This document shows, piece after piece, positions 16,106 through 24,461 of a stretch of 64,000 bases of DNA. Source of the stretch: Fodinibius sp051746985 (GTDB lineage Bacteria; Bacteroidota; Rhodothermia; Balneolales; Balneolaceae). Position 1 is the first letter of the stretch, and each line of letters starts with the position of its first letter. Both the position numbers and the translations under genes were made by a program. The stretch spans positions 62,001 to 126,000 of the forward strand of contig JBNJFP010000001.1 of assembly GCA_051746985.1 (NCBI GenBank), read 5' to 3'. The notes under the pieces were generated by a model. It worked only from the letters and a program-made list of their open reading frames with translations. It was not told where the DNA came from and did no database searches.

Positions 16106-17434
16106 TTATTCGTTGGAAGATTCGGGTTCAAATTCTTTAATATCGCCATTTATAACCGAATAGACGGCTTCTGTATCCTCATCTAAAACAGGTTCCGAGA
16201 ATACGGAAAAAGTGGCAATACGTCCGCTTTCAACATTCCCGAGCTTTTGTCCATACCCTAAAATGTTGGCAGTGGATTGCGTTAATAGTTCAACGATTTG
16301 TTCCGAATTCAATCCGCCCTCCTTATTTAAGGTCTTTAAATTTTTTTTAAGCTCTTTGAGCTCCAATCCGTTGGAGGCATATCCAACCGTAACTCCACTA
16401 TTTATGAGTTCGGATATATTCTTGATATCCGCTTCATATGCAGCTTGCTGTTTGTCTCTAAATATTCGCATTTCTTCAGAAACATCGGATTCACTTTCAT
16501 CGTCATCCTTAGATCGCCATTCGGGTTCTTCGGGCAGGTCGATACTTGCAAGCACTGGAATATTGCGTTCATTAAGCTCATCGGCCTGCTTGTGGGCTTC
16601 TTTGCCTGAGACAATAGCGACATCAAAACCAAACTCATCCTGCAACCAAAATACCCGTTCAATATTTTCTTCAGAGTCAGCAACAAAATAAAAGGGCTGT
16701 TGATTATCCATAAGGGGATACAAGGCTTCGAGCACTTCGTCTTTTTTAGGAGCAGAATAGTTTGAAGATGTCGAAGCAAAATACTGCTCCTGTTGATGAA
16801 GCGCTTCTGCGTTATTAAATAGCTGTCGGAATTGACTCATCACGCCCATAGTGGTCGAGGGATAAGCTTGCCCCTGTGCCGATTCAAACTGTGCCAGCAC
16901 CCCAACGCCACCTTCCAACAACTGATTTTTAGTATTTTCGCCATTAACAAAAAACAGATCAACTTGTCCGGGTAACATTTGCCCCTTTAACCCCAAAGCA
17001 GCCGTTGTAAAACCATGTTTAGCGGCTTCAGCCAACTCCGGACTATCATACTGCACTACCGAAGAAGGTTCACGATCAGGCTGAATGCCGGCCCGTTCAT
17101 AATCGGGGTTCCCGGGCTCATCGGGCGTTCCAACATTATTATCAACATCGGGACTACCCCAGTGTGCCAACCCGTCAATAAACCCTGGATACACATGCAG
17201 ACTGTCTCCTCCGTCGCGAACGTATGCGTCAAAAGGGATAGCCACCTTTGGACCGACATCCGTTATAATTCCATTTCTCCAAACAATAGTCCCGCCTTCA
17301 ATAGTATTTCCATCTGCAGTATGAATCGTCACATTTTCAAAGGCCTGAGCCGGCGACGACTGTGACCATCCCTGCAGGGAGAACACCATCAGAAAAGCAA
17401 AACATATAACCGTTATACACGATGTTTTCTTCAT
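16106..17434 (-). CDS. Secreted amidohydrolase-like protein, first gene of the trio
   Basis: ATG at 17434 (MKKTSCITVICFAFLMVFSL) gives a good signal peptide; the frame also opens at TTG 17440. The N-terminal beta-sandwich FENVTIHTADGNTIEGGTIVWRNGIITDVG is typical. At the first metal motif the sequence is PGFID followed by Gly-Leu-Ala-His, so His91 is kept but the first His of HxH is Leu89. The C-terminal ELLTQSTANILGYGQKLGNVESGRIATFSVF matches the family end. Between the halves lies a Glu/Ser/Asp-rich stretch around residues 280-310. It stops 5 bases before the canonical enzyme starts, so all three genes are one operon and may work together on one substrate class. Confidence 0.8.
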   Translation of the reverse strand: MKKTSCITVICFAFLMVFSLQGWSQSSPAQAFENVTIHTADGNTIEGGTIVWRNGIITDVGPKVAIPFDAYVRDGGDSLHVYPGFIDGLAHWGSPDVDNNVGTPDEPGNPDYERAGIQPDREPSSVVQYDSPELAEAAKHGFTTAALGLKGQMLPGQVDLFFVNGENTKNQLLEGGVGVLAQFESAQGQAYPSTTMGVMSQFRQLFNNAEALHQQEQYFASTSSNYSAPKKDEVLEALYPLMDNQQPFYFVADSEENIERVFWLQDEFGFDVAIVSGKEAHKQADELNERNIPVLASIDLPEEPEWRSKDDDESESDVSEEMRIFRDKQQAAYEADIKNISELINSGVTVGYASNGLELKELKKNLKTLNKEGGLNSEQIVELLTQSTANILGYGQKLGNVESGRIATFSVFSEPVLDEDTEAVYSVINGDIKEFEPESSNE

Positions 17435-17631
17435 AAACAAGTAATTAAGTGTAAATTTGAAACCAATGTGAATATATCATTATCACTATTATATGAAAGC
17501 CATGAAAGGAAAAAAGTTGTAAACTTGTGCTAATTCTCTTTAGGATGTTGTTGCCTTCGAACAATATCACCAATAGCTTGAATTAGATCATTGAAAACAG
17601 AAAGGAAACTCAAAAAACTAAAGGAATTGAA

Positions 17632-17663
17632 TTTGTTGCACAGTTATAAGGATTGTAACTTTG
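17632..17663 (+). promoter_or_regulatory. Predicted Bacteroidetes-type promoter of the malic enzyme gene
   Basis: TTTG at 17632-17635 is followed after 20 bases by TAACTTTG at 17656-17663, fitting the -33/-7 pattern (TTTG, TAnnTTTG) of the Bacteroidetes housekeeping sigma factor. The ATG of the malic enzyme is 56 bases downstream. The rest of the 284-bp intergenic region is AT-rich, with nothing else recognised. Confidence 0.6.
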
Positions 17664-17718
17664 CTGTTTCAAATTTTATGACCTTAAATTTTTATAAAAA
17701 TCGGAAAAGTAATACCCC

Positions 17719-19137
17719 ATGAGTGAAGTACAACCAAGTGTCAGCTATAGTTTTACGATGCGTTTGTATATTGAGAACAAACCCGGAATGCTGGCCAAGA
17801 TTCTAAGTGAAATTGCAGAAAAGAAAGCTGATCCCGGTGCGGTGGATGTCGTCAAAGTGGAAGGTAATTATAAAGTTCGGGATCTGACGGTCAGCGCCCG
17901 TGATGAAGAGCATTCCAAGTCAATCGTTAAAGCCATCAAAGCTATCGATGGTGTGAAAGTCAGAAATGTATCTGACCGCGTGTTTCTACTTCATTTGGGT
18001 GGCAAAATTCGCATTAAAAACAAAGTACCTGTTAACACCCGCGATTCTCTTTCTATGGCTTATACGCCGGGTGTTGGACGCGTTTGTGAGGCCATTGCTG
18101 ATGATAAAGAGAAGGTACATTCTCTGACTATCAAAGAAAATTCAGTGGCTGTCGTCAGTGATGGTTCTGCGGTATTGGGATTGGGCAATATTGGTCCCGA
18201 AGCCGCGATGCCCGTTATGGAAGGGAAAGCAATGCTGTTTAAAGAGTTTGCCGATGTCGATGGGTATCCTATTTGCCTTGACACCCAAGAAGTTGACGAA
18301 ATTGTCAACGCCGTAAAATGGATGGCGCCCGGATTTGGAGGGATAAACCTTGAGGATATTGGAGCCCCTCGCTGCTTTGAGATCGAAGAAAAACTCAAGC
18401 AGGAGCTCGATATTCCCGTTTTTCATGATGATCAGCACGGTACGGCGGTAGTAACCTTGGCTGCTACCTTTAATGCCCTCAAAGTTACGGGTAAAAAGTT
18501 ATCCGACTTGCGGGTGGTTATCGTTGGGGTAGGTGCCGCCGGTGTAGCCATTACCAAAATCCTTAATGAGGCCGGCGCGGGAGAAATTCTTTGCTGTGAT
18601 CGACAGGGCATTATCAACGAGGATCGCATGGAGGATCTGAACTCCAGCAAGCAGTGGGTGGCCGAACATACCAATCCCAACAACTTATCGGGCACGCTTT
18701 TAGATGCAACAAAAGAGGCCGATCTGCTTATCGGGGTTAGCGGCCCCGGAACCGTTCCCCTCGAAGCGGTTGAAAATATGGCTGATGACGCCATTGTATT
18801 CGCACTGGCGAATCCTGTTCCCGAGATCATGCCCGAAGAAATTCAAGGTATTGCCCGCATTATTGCAACGGGACGAAGTGATTATCCCAACCAGATAAAT
18901 AACGTACTGGCCTTCCCCGGACTTTTCCGTGGCGCACTTGATGCCCGTGCTACTGACATCAACGAAGAAATGAAGTTAGCTGCAGCACACGCCATCGCCG
19001 AATGTATTGACGAGGAAGGACTTAGCGAAGAATATATTGTGCCAAGTGTCTTTAATACTGATGTGGTTCGTAACGTTTCAAAGGCCGTAAAAGAAGCGGC
19101 TAATGACAGTGGAGTTGCACGTAGAGATGAGCCTTAA
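17719..19137 (+). CDS. Malic enzyme with N-terminal ACT domain, 472 aa
   Basis: Oxidatively decarboxylates malate to pyruvate, reducing NAD(P). Residues about 10-85 form an ACT-like domain (MRLYIENKPGMLAKILSEIAE and ARDEEHSKSIVKAIKAIDGVKV), suggesting allosteric control by a small ligand. The catalytic part has SMAYTPGVGRVCEAI, VFHDDQHGTAVV, the Rossmann motif VVIVGVGAAGVA and NPVPEIMPEE, then SDYPNQINNVLAFPGLFRGALDARA. This is the short bacterial malic enzyme type without a phosphotransacetylase domain. Cofactor preference is not clear. It is monocistronic, with its own promoter and a strong terminator. Confidence 0.92.
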   Translation: MSEVQPSVSYSFTMRLYIENKPGMLAKILSEIAEKKADPGAVDVVKVEGNYKVRDLTVSARDEEHSKSIVKAIKAIDGVKVRNVSDRVFLLHLGGKIRIKNKVPVNTRDSLSMAYTPGVGRVCEAIADDKEKVHSLTIKENSVAVVSDGSAVLGLGNIGPEAAMPVMEGKAMLFKEFADVDGYPICLDTQEVDEIVNAVKWMAPGFGGINLEDIGAPRCFEIEEKLKQELDIPVFHDDQHGTAVVTLAATFNALKVTGKKLSDLRVVIVGVGAAGVAITKILNEAGAGEILCCDRQGIINEDRMEDLNSSKQWVAEHTNPNNLSGTLLDATKEADLLIGVSGPGTVPLEAVENMADDAIVFALANPVPEIMPEEIQGIARIIATGRSDYPNQINNVLAFPGLFRGALDARATDINEEMKLAAAHAIAECIDEEGLSEEYIVPSVFNTDVVRNVSKAVKEAANDSGVARRDEP

Positions 19138-19162
19138 TTAAATAGACATATGCATTTCTTTC

Positions 19163-19205
19163 AAACCCTGAGGATTTAAGAAATCTTCAGGGTTTTCTTT
19201 TTTTT
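19163..19205 (+). terminator. Rho-independent terminator after the malic enzyme gene
   Basis: A 15-bp stem (AAACCCTGAGGATTT / AAATCTTCAGGGTTT, one G-U pair) has a 3-base loop and is followed by TCTTTTTTTT. It starts 26 bases after the malic enzyme stop. Confidence 0.92.
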
Positions 19206-19214
19206 AAACTTGTG

Positions 19215-19937
19215 CTACATCGGCGGCACCCGGCCGTGTTGAGGTTTGACCAGTATTTCTTCAACAACTGTTCGCGGAGATAAGTCGGTCAGATTTAGGA
19301 TAATTTTTGCCACATCATCAGGGTCGATAAGCAAGTCACGGTCAATTAACGAACCCTCCCAGGATGTAGATTGCGTTTGGCCAAGGTTAATTGCCGTTAT
19401 ACCAACCTCGGTATCTAACAGCTCTTGACGAAGGGATCGCGTATAGCCCAAAAGAGCATGTTTGGAAGCAGAATACGCCCCGCTGTCTTTAAGTCCCTCA
19501 ACGGCCCCAACAGAACATATATTGATAATATGAGCGTGAGGCTTTGTCTTTAGGTCATCCAAAAAACGTTGGGTAATATTAACAGCCGAATACAAATTCG
19601 CCTTTATTTGCTGAGCAAACTCTTCGTGGGTGGTCTTTTGCAGTTTCTTTAACAAAAAAGAACCCGCATTATTGATGATAATCTCAGGCTTGGGAAATCC
19701 CTTGGGCAAGGCAAGCTTATGCACCACTTTGGGATCAGAGGCATCACAGGCAGCAATGGCAACCGCATTATCCCCAAGATTCTTGCACAGCGTTTGCGTA
19801 TCCTTAAGATCAGATTTTGTACGGGCAACAAGAAAAAGGGCGTATTCGGTTTCACGGGCAAAAGCCTGTGCTATACGGCGACCGATACCACGACTGGCCC
19901 CGGTAATAATTACCGAATGAGCTGGCTGATCCCCCAC
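19215..19937 (-). CDS. Short-chain dehydrogenase/reductase, 240 aa
   Basis: Classical SDR. The NAD(P) motif TGASRGIG is near residues 12-19, NNAG in EIIINNAGSF, and the catalytic Tyr and Lys in YSASKHALLGYTRSLRQELL. The substrate is not predictable. The GTG start overlaps the queE stop by one base (TAGTG), so it is translated as the last gene of the que cluster. The C-terminal QHGRVPPM tail is unusual but follows the normal end of the fold. It could be a pteridine or carbonyl reductase. Confidence 0.85.
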   Translation of the reverse strand: MGDQPAHSVIITGASRGIGRRIAQAFARETEYALFLVARTKSDLKDTQTLCKNLGDNAVAIAACDASDPKVVHKLALPKGFPKPEIIINNAGSFLLKKLQKTTHEEFAQQIKANLYSAVNITQRFLDDLKTKPHAHIINICSVGAVEGLKDSGAYSASKHALLGYTRSLRQELLDTEVGITAINLGQTQSTSWEGSLIDRDLLIDPDDVAKIILNLTDLSPRTVVEEILVKPQHGRVPPM

Positions 19938-20593
19938 TATCGTACACCCATAAACTTATGCGTCTGCAAGCTGATACCCCACTGCGGATTGGCTTTCACA
20001 TAATCGATAATCAATTCTACGGCTCCCTCTTTTTCCCATTCCGGCTGTAGTAGCAATTGCGTGCTATCGGGACATTTAGCCGCATTCACTTCGGCCCATT
20101 CTAAATCCTTATTTGTCAATACCACCACCTTTAACTCATCAACGTATGGAAAGATCTCATCCGTTGGTTCTTTAAAACGCTTTGGGGACAAGGTGATCCA
20201 ATCCAAAAAACCAGAAATGGGCGACGATCCACTTGTCTCGATATGAACCTGCAGCCCGGCTTGCTTCAGTTGAAAGGTTAGTGGATCCAAATCATGCAGC
20301 AGCGGTTCTCCCCCCGTGACAACGGCAAACTCAGCGCCGCTGTCTTTTGCCCCCTGCACAATTTCTGCAACCGTTTTAGGCGGATACTCCTCCTCATCCC
20401 AGCTCTCTTTCACATCGCACCACCAGCAATTAACGTCACATCCAGCCGTACGAATAAAATACGCCGGACGTCCGCTGTGTGCCCCTTCGCCCTGGATGGT
20501 ATAAAAATCCTCAACGATCGGGTACTTCACCGACTGCATCTCATCCTGATCGATGAGTTCCTCCAATTTATCCTGATTAAACTCCTTAAACAT
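19937..20593 (-). CDS. queE: 7-carboxy-7-deazaguanine synthase QueE
   Basis: Radical SAM enzyme that converts 6-carboxytetrahydropterin to 7-carboxy-7-deazaguanine in queuosine synthesis. The iron-sulfur motif is C-x3-C-x2-C at Cys52, Cys56 and Cys59 (CDVNCWWCD), the short-spacing type found in QueE. FYTIQGEGAHSGRPAYFIRTAG and VVTGGEPLLHDLDP are also characteristic, as is ETSGSSP. The ATG at 20593 overlaps the queD stop by 8 bases and gives 218 aa; the frame stays open upstream to 20644, but that region is inside queD. It sits directly after queD, its pathway predecessor. Confidence 0.94.
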   Translation of the reverse strand: MFKEFNQDKLEELIDQDEMQSVKYPIVEDFYTIQGEGAHSGRPAYFIRTAGCDVNCWWCDVKESWDEEEYPPKTVAEIVQGAKDSGAEFAVVTGGEPLLHDLDPLTFQLKQAGLQVHIETSGSSPISGFLDWITLSPKRFKEPTDEIFPYVDELKVVVLTNKDLEWAEVNAAKCPDSTQLLLQPEWEKEGAVELIIDYVKANPQWGISLQTHKFMGVR

Positions 20594-20975
20594 TGTCTTC
20601 TGTATATTCAACCCAGCACGTATCTGTTTCCCAAACGGTAACATGCAAATCGATATTATCGGGAATACGCTGCTGAGTTTCCTTATAAATAAATTCTGCT
20701 ATACGCTCAGCGGTAGGATTTACCGGCAGCTCCTCATTGAGCACCGAATGATCCAATCCCCCCTTTTCCGATCCTTTAGCCGCCCACTTCAACTCTTTGA
20801 AATCACATACCATATCATCAGTATCGAGATACTTAGATGGATTGAGCGTATGCGATTTCGCAGAAATATGCACTTTGTAACTATGTCCATGCATACGTCC
20901 GCATTTACCATCGTACCCCTCAATCAAATGAGCGGCGTCAAACTTAAATTCTGTATGTAAGGTCCAAGTGGGCAT
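20586..20975 (-). CDS. queD: 6-carboxy-5,6,7,8-tetrahydropterin synthase QueD
   Basis: Converts dihydroneopterin triphosphate to 6-carboxytetrahydropterin, the second step of queuosine synthesis. The zinc and catalytic motifs are visible: His16 in FDAAHLIEG, Cys25 and His29/His31 in GKCGRMHGHSYKV, later KGGLDHSVLNE, and the C-terminal VTVWETDTCWVEY with the conserved Glu. Length of 129 aa fits QueD rather than eukaryotic PTPS. It overlaps queE by 8 bases. No queC or queF is in the window; queG is at 35404. Confidence 0.94.
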   Translation of the reverse strand: MPTWTLHTEFKFDAAHLIEGYDGKCGRMHGHSYKVHISAKSHTLNPSKYLDTDDMVCDFKELKWAAKGSEKGGLDHSVLNEELPVNPTAERIAEFIYKETQQRIPDNIDLHVTVWETDTCWVEYTEDNV

Positions 20976-21066
20976 TCCTCAGTATTGTTCATAAATTAGA
21001 AAAGATGTACCGATAAGCCTCCAAAAATAAGCAAATATTGCGACAATTAGAATCTATTTGCCACAC

Positions 21067-21387
21067 CTATTTCAACTCCTCGCTGGGATCCCATAAATGC
21101 CTCTCAATATCTATCTGATAATCATCGACAAAGTCAAGTCCCTCCTGCTGTAGCCGCTCCCGCATCGTATCATCAGGAAAATGACTCCTGCCAGTCAACT
21201 CACCCTTTCTATTCACCACCCGATGGGCGGGAATCTTCATTTCAACGGCTTTATTAAGTGCATAACCCACCATGCGCGCTCCGGAAGCGATTCCCAGGTA
21301 GCGCGCAATTGCTCCATAAGTTGTCACACTGCCCGCGGGAATTTGCCTCACAACCTCATAAACGCGCTGGTAATAATCTTTCATCAT
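21067..21387 (-). CDS. Alkyltransferase-like protein (ATL, MGMT family without catalytic Cys)
   Basis: About 106 aa with the DNA-binding domain of O6-alkylguanine-DNA alkyltransferases: PAGSVTTYGAIARYLG, then GYALNKAVEMKIPAHRVVNRKGELTG. The alkyl-accepting Cys of the PCHRV motif is Ala here (PAHRVV), so it cannot remove alkyl groups. ATL proteins of this kind bind O6-alkylguanine, flip it and recruit nucleotide excision repair. A Shine-Dalgarno (GGAG) precedes the double ATG at 21387 and 21384; the GTG at 21390 abuts the upstream stop. It is in a leftward cluster after the DUF2520 gene. Confidence 0.88.
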   Translation of the reverse strand: MMKDYYQRVYEVVRQIPAGSVTTYGAIARYLGIASGARMVGYALNKAVEMKIPAHRVVNRKGELTGRSHFPDDTMRERLQQEGLDFVDDYQIDIERHLWDPSEELK

Positions 21388-21390
21388 CAC

Positions 21391-22257
21391 TCACTCCAAA
21401 AGATCAAGTATTTTCCGGGCTGTGGCGTCGTCTATTTTTTGGGATCTCCTTGCCAGCTCGACCGTTTTTTTTCCCATCATTCGATACAGCTGGTGTAGGT
21501 CATCATGCCCCTTCAACAACTGCAAGTGTTGTTCTACCGTTTGCATGTCTCCCCGTTTAATGGGTCCGCTTAACGCATCTCCAACCTCTTGCCGTTCAAT
21601 GTTTTGCAACGTTGTTCTAACAAGCGGCATTAGGGTTTTCCTGGCAACCTCCCTCGGCAGTCCTTCTGATGAAGAAATATCAAAAGCGGCATCCAAAAGC
21701 GTTACCAAATAATTTGAGGCGAATACTGCCGCAGCATGTAATTGGGATTTCTGTCCATCCGTAAGTTCTATGGACTGTGCCCCCAATTCACGAGCTACGT
21801 TCCGAAGTGTTGGAAATGCCTCATTATCCCCCTGCAAGCTAAAATAGATTCCTTTAAAATCAGAAGGACTTGATTGCTCGGTAAAGGTTTGCAGCGGATG
21901 AAAGGAAGCCGTGAGTGCCCCCTTCAGTTGCAGTAATTCCAACAGGTCGGCAGATTCATTTCCGGAGCAATGAGCTATAATACGATTGCCGAAATCATCG
22001 CCGAGTGTTTGCAAACGTTCGGCTACTTCTTTGATGGCCTGGTCAGAAACGGTAATAAAAACAAGATCACCAAGTTCGTTGATATCTTTAGGAAAAGTTC
22101 CCGATTTAGGGATGCCGAGATGAGTAGCCAGGTTTTCAGCCTTATCCCCGGTGCGATTATATACGCTTTTAATTCGAAAGGACGTCTTTGAAAGGGCTCG
22201 CGTTAACAATTGGCCCAATCCACCCGTACCAATGATTGTAATATCGGGAGCTGACAT
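21391..22257 (-). CDS. Rossmann-fold DUF2520 protein, 288 aa
   Basis: The N-terminal domain is a Rossmann fold beginning ITIIGTGGLGQLLTRAL, with SVYNRTGDKAENLATHLG as the second strand and the cofactor-selecting region. The family resembles the F420/NADP oxidoreductase and pyrroline carboxylate reductase fold. HPLQTFTEQSSPSDFKGIYFSLQGD and the helical C-terminal half (QLHAAAVFASNYLVTLLDAAF) are characteristic of DUF2520. The substrate is unknown. It starts 6 bases after the Memo-like gene stop and abuts the ATL gene, so it belongs to the same operon. Confidence 0.85.
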   Translation of the reverse strand: MSAPDITIIGTGGLGQLLTRALSKTSFRIKSVYNRTGDKAENLATHLGIPKSGTFPKDINELGDLVFITVSDQAIKEVAERLQTLGDDFGNRIIAHCSGNESADLLELLQLKGALTASFHPLQTFTEQSSPSDFKGIYFSLQGDNEAFPTLRNVARELGAQSIELTDGQKSQLHAAAVFASNYLVTLLDAAFDISSSEGLPREVARKTLMPLVRTTLQNIERQEVGDALSGPIKRGDMQTVEQHLQLLKGHDDLHQLYRMMGKKTVELARRSQKIDDATARKILDLLE

Positions 22258-22263
22258 ATCGGT

Positions 22264-23028
22264 TTATGAAAAGACTACCGTCTGACGATCAGCATAGCCG
22301 GTTAACAGACTGCCCCTATAATTGCTGTACTTGCCACGCAGAAAATGCAGATCAAGCCCCCATTTATTAGCCACGATAACGCCGGCTATAAAAGCGGTCG
22401 TACCTTTAATTTTTGATTCCCCACTATTTAGGTAGTTCATCAATCCCGACTCGTTTTTGCTTTCCACCATTTGTACGACCTTTTCAAATTCCTTTTTACA
22501 GGCATTATCCAGCTCGCAGCAAAAGATCAGCAAGGCACTGCGCGAAGCCAACACTTCTTCGAGCACATACCCAATTTCCTTGACAATGGCGGGATCGGGA
22601 TCAGCAATTTGAACACTTAGGGCCTTAAAATCATCCGACAAGGTCTGTAAAAACATCAGCTGTTGAAACAAACTGATATCCTTGTCAAAAGCCTCATCAT
22701 GGATAAAGAAATCGTCATCCTCATCACAAAACTCATTACGCATATAATCATCCACCGGCACCTCTCCAAGGGAGGTCACAAAAGAATCATTGGAGGCCAT
22801 GGGTAACTTTTTGTCGAGTTTCTTGTCGTGCGATTCTACAACCACAACCGTATCGTAGTTCGACATATCAACCCTGCTGTAAATATCACAGGCACGTTCG
22901 AAATTGTCTTCGTTAATTCGCTCCGGCGAAAACAATACCCTGATATAATCATTGGGTTCTCCATTTTGCTTACGGGCCTTGTCAATGCCTTGCTGAATCT
23001 GTTCGCGTGAAAAGGAAGTAATGTTCAT
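22264..23028 (-). CDS. Memo-like (AmmeMemoRadiSam protein B) protein, divergent, 254 aa
   Basis: Several segments resemble the Memo family, whose members share a fold with class III dioxygenases. NYDTVVVVESHDKK gives a His at about 67, NDSFVTSLGEVPVDDYM resembles the family's TPLGxVPVD signature, and FFIHDEAFDKDISLFQQLMFLQ resembles its H-x-x-E-H-S-x-x-x-Q-LPFL. The C-terminal RGSLLTGYADRQTVVF resembles the family end VGYA. The sequence is divergent: the expected EHS is weakened and the later metal-site region reads LIFCCELDNACK. Assignment to Memo is by motif only. It lies between the phosphopantetheinyl transferase and DUF2520 genes. Neither the AMMECR1 nor the radical SAM partner is in the window. 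Confidence 0.6.
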   Translation of the reverse strand: MNITSFSREQIQQGIDKARKQNGEPNDYIRVLFSPERINEDNFERACDIYSRVDMSNYDTVVVVESHDKKLDKKLPMASNDSFVTSLGEVPVDDYMRNEFCDEDDDFFIHDEAFDKDISLFQQLMFLQTLSDDFKALSVQIADPDPAIVKEIGYVLEEVLASRSALLIFCCELDNACKKEFEKVVQMVESKNESGLMNYLNSGESKIKGTTAFIAGVIVANKWGLDLHFLRGKYSNYRGSLLTGYADRQTVVFS

Positions 23029-23046
23029 AAAAATAGTTCTGCACTT

Positions 23047-23679
23047 TTATTTCTGATAATAGGCTATCGCTAACCACTTATTTTTCAATCTGAAACTACA
23101 AATTTTAGCCCTTTTGTCATTATTTAATGATGTAAAAAATTGGTCGCTTTCCTGCTGTATTTGCACCTCGTTCATATTGAGCCGAAGCCCCTGCCCACGT
23201 AACTTAATATAAGCCTCTTTGATCGTCCACAGGCGTAAAGCCGACACGTTGTCAATCAGCTTTTTTTCCTGGGGATGAGTGATGCGCTGCTCGAGCCTGG
23301 CGGGAACTTTTCGGTCGATGGGTTCCAGATCCACTCCAATGGGATCGGCTTCGGTTAATCCACAAAAAACGCATTCATCAGTGTGGGCAATGCTAACATA
23401 AAATGATTGGGTTGGCGTCTTTCCATAAGGCTGACCACGTTCATCTTTTAGAATTTCAAATCCTTGTTCTGCCCCAATCTCTTCAGCCATTTTCTTGAGG
23501 TCAATTCGTGAGCTGACAAACTCACGCTGACGTCTGTGATTGCTGCATTCGGCAAGCTCCTCTTTTTCTGCAGGGCTAAGCTGAGCGAGAAACTCCGCAG
23601 AAACTGCACCAATGTCCGACAAGGAGAATATGCCTTTAAACGGGAGTAACTGCGTTTTTTGGGTAAGGGAGTTTTTCAT
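23047..23679 (-). CDS. 4'-phosphopantetheinyl transferase (Sfp type), 210 aa
   Basis: Transfers phosphopantetheine from CoA to a carrier-protein serine. The Mg-binding motif GVDLEPIDR (residues 115-123) and WTIKEAYIKLRGQGLRL (151-167) are complete, with Asp117, Glu119 and the Glu of KEA. The 210-aa length and two-domain layout are Sfp type, not the small AcpS type. No PKS, NRPS or ACP gene is near, so it probably serves a carrier protein elsewhere. It is the first gene of the leftward que/DUF2520 cluster. The 240-bp divergent space upstream, to the ATG at 23920, shows nothing else recognisable. Confidence 0.88.
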   Translation of the reverse strand: MKNSLTQKTQLLPFKGIFSLSDIGAVSAEFLAQLSPAEKEELAECSNHRRQREFVSSRIDLKKMAEEIGAEQGFEILKDERGQPYGKTPTQSFYVSIAHTDECVFCGLTEADPIGVDLEPIDRKVPARLEQRITHPQEKKLIDNVSALRLWTIKEAYIKLRGQGLRLNMNEVQIQQESDQFFTSLNNDKRAKICSFRLKNKWLAIAYYQK

Positions 23680-23919
23680 TAGTTGTTTGTAACAATAAAA
23701 AATAAGGGAGGAAAATCCCTAAAATTCAGCTCTTCCGAAACTATAATTTTCAGATGTTTCGTAAATAAAATTATTCAACCTCCCAGTGATGTATATAAAT
23801 ACTGGTAATCTAAGGATATTGCTTGAGTTGTGTTGGAGTTACTGCTTTCGTTTTTTCTTTAACAGCACTATTTAAATATATTTGTAATGATTTGCCGTGA
23901 TAAAATTATTGATTCTACC

Positions 23920-24327
23920 ATGAAATTTATGCGCAACTTATTTCCAATTTTTTGCCTTGCTTTATTACTACAATTCTGTTCTTCAAATCAACAACCCAAG
24001 ATTTGTACCGATGAATTTGTAATGCTTTCTGTAACGGTTCTTGACCAAAATAATGAACTTGCTGACTCTGTTGATATTCAGGTAACTAACAAAAGCGGGA
24101 CGATATATGATTGTGATGAATATCTGTGCCAAGAAACTTCTATGGGCACTTACTCAATAATGCACGATGGGTTGAGGGAAGAAATTAGTGATCAAAAAGA
24201 GATCATCATTGTTGAAGGTAATAAAGATGATTTTCGATTTAGAGAAGACTTTCAGTTTCGTGATGACGGATGCCATGTGCAAAAAATTGCAGGACCCGAC
24301 ACTGTTACTCTTCAATCAAATGAATAA
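23920..24327 (+). CDS. Hypothetical lipoprotein, about 135 aa
   Basis: The ATG at 23920 gives MKFMRNLFPIFCLALLLQFCSS, a type II signal peptide with lipobox LLQFC. The frame stays open upstream to 23887, but those residues are charged and not a signal. The mature protein is acidic with scattered Cys (KICTDEF, YDCDEYLCQE, DGCHVQ), which may form disulfides, and a core resembling an Ig-like or DUF4377-like strand pattern (VMLSVTVLDQNNELADSVDIQVTNK). No family recognised. It precedes the broken DUF4256 gene. Confidence 0.65.
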   Translation: MKFMRNLFPIFCLALLLQFCSSNQQPKICTDEFVMLSVTVLDQNNELADSVDIQVTNKSGTIYDCDEYLCQETSMGTYSIMHDGLREEISDQKEIIIVEGNKDDFRFREDFQFRDDGCHVQKIAGPDTVTLQSNE

Positions 24328-24461
24328 GTTGGGGGTAGCAACCATTTGAAAGTTTAATTTTATGGCAATGAAGAAGGTGCAATAATCTACGGCACAGCGC
24401 GAAGAGCTATTCAATACATTAAAAAAGCGTTTTGAAGAACATCTGGAACGTCACAAGACCA

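Noticed and set aside
16212..16691. 159-residue Ser/Leu-rich ORF on the + strand
   Set aside because: It is the antisense shadow of the first amidohydrolase gene.
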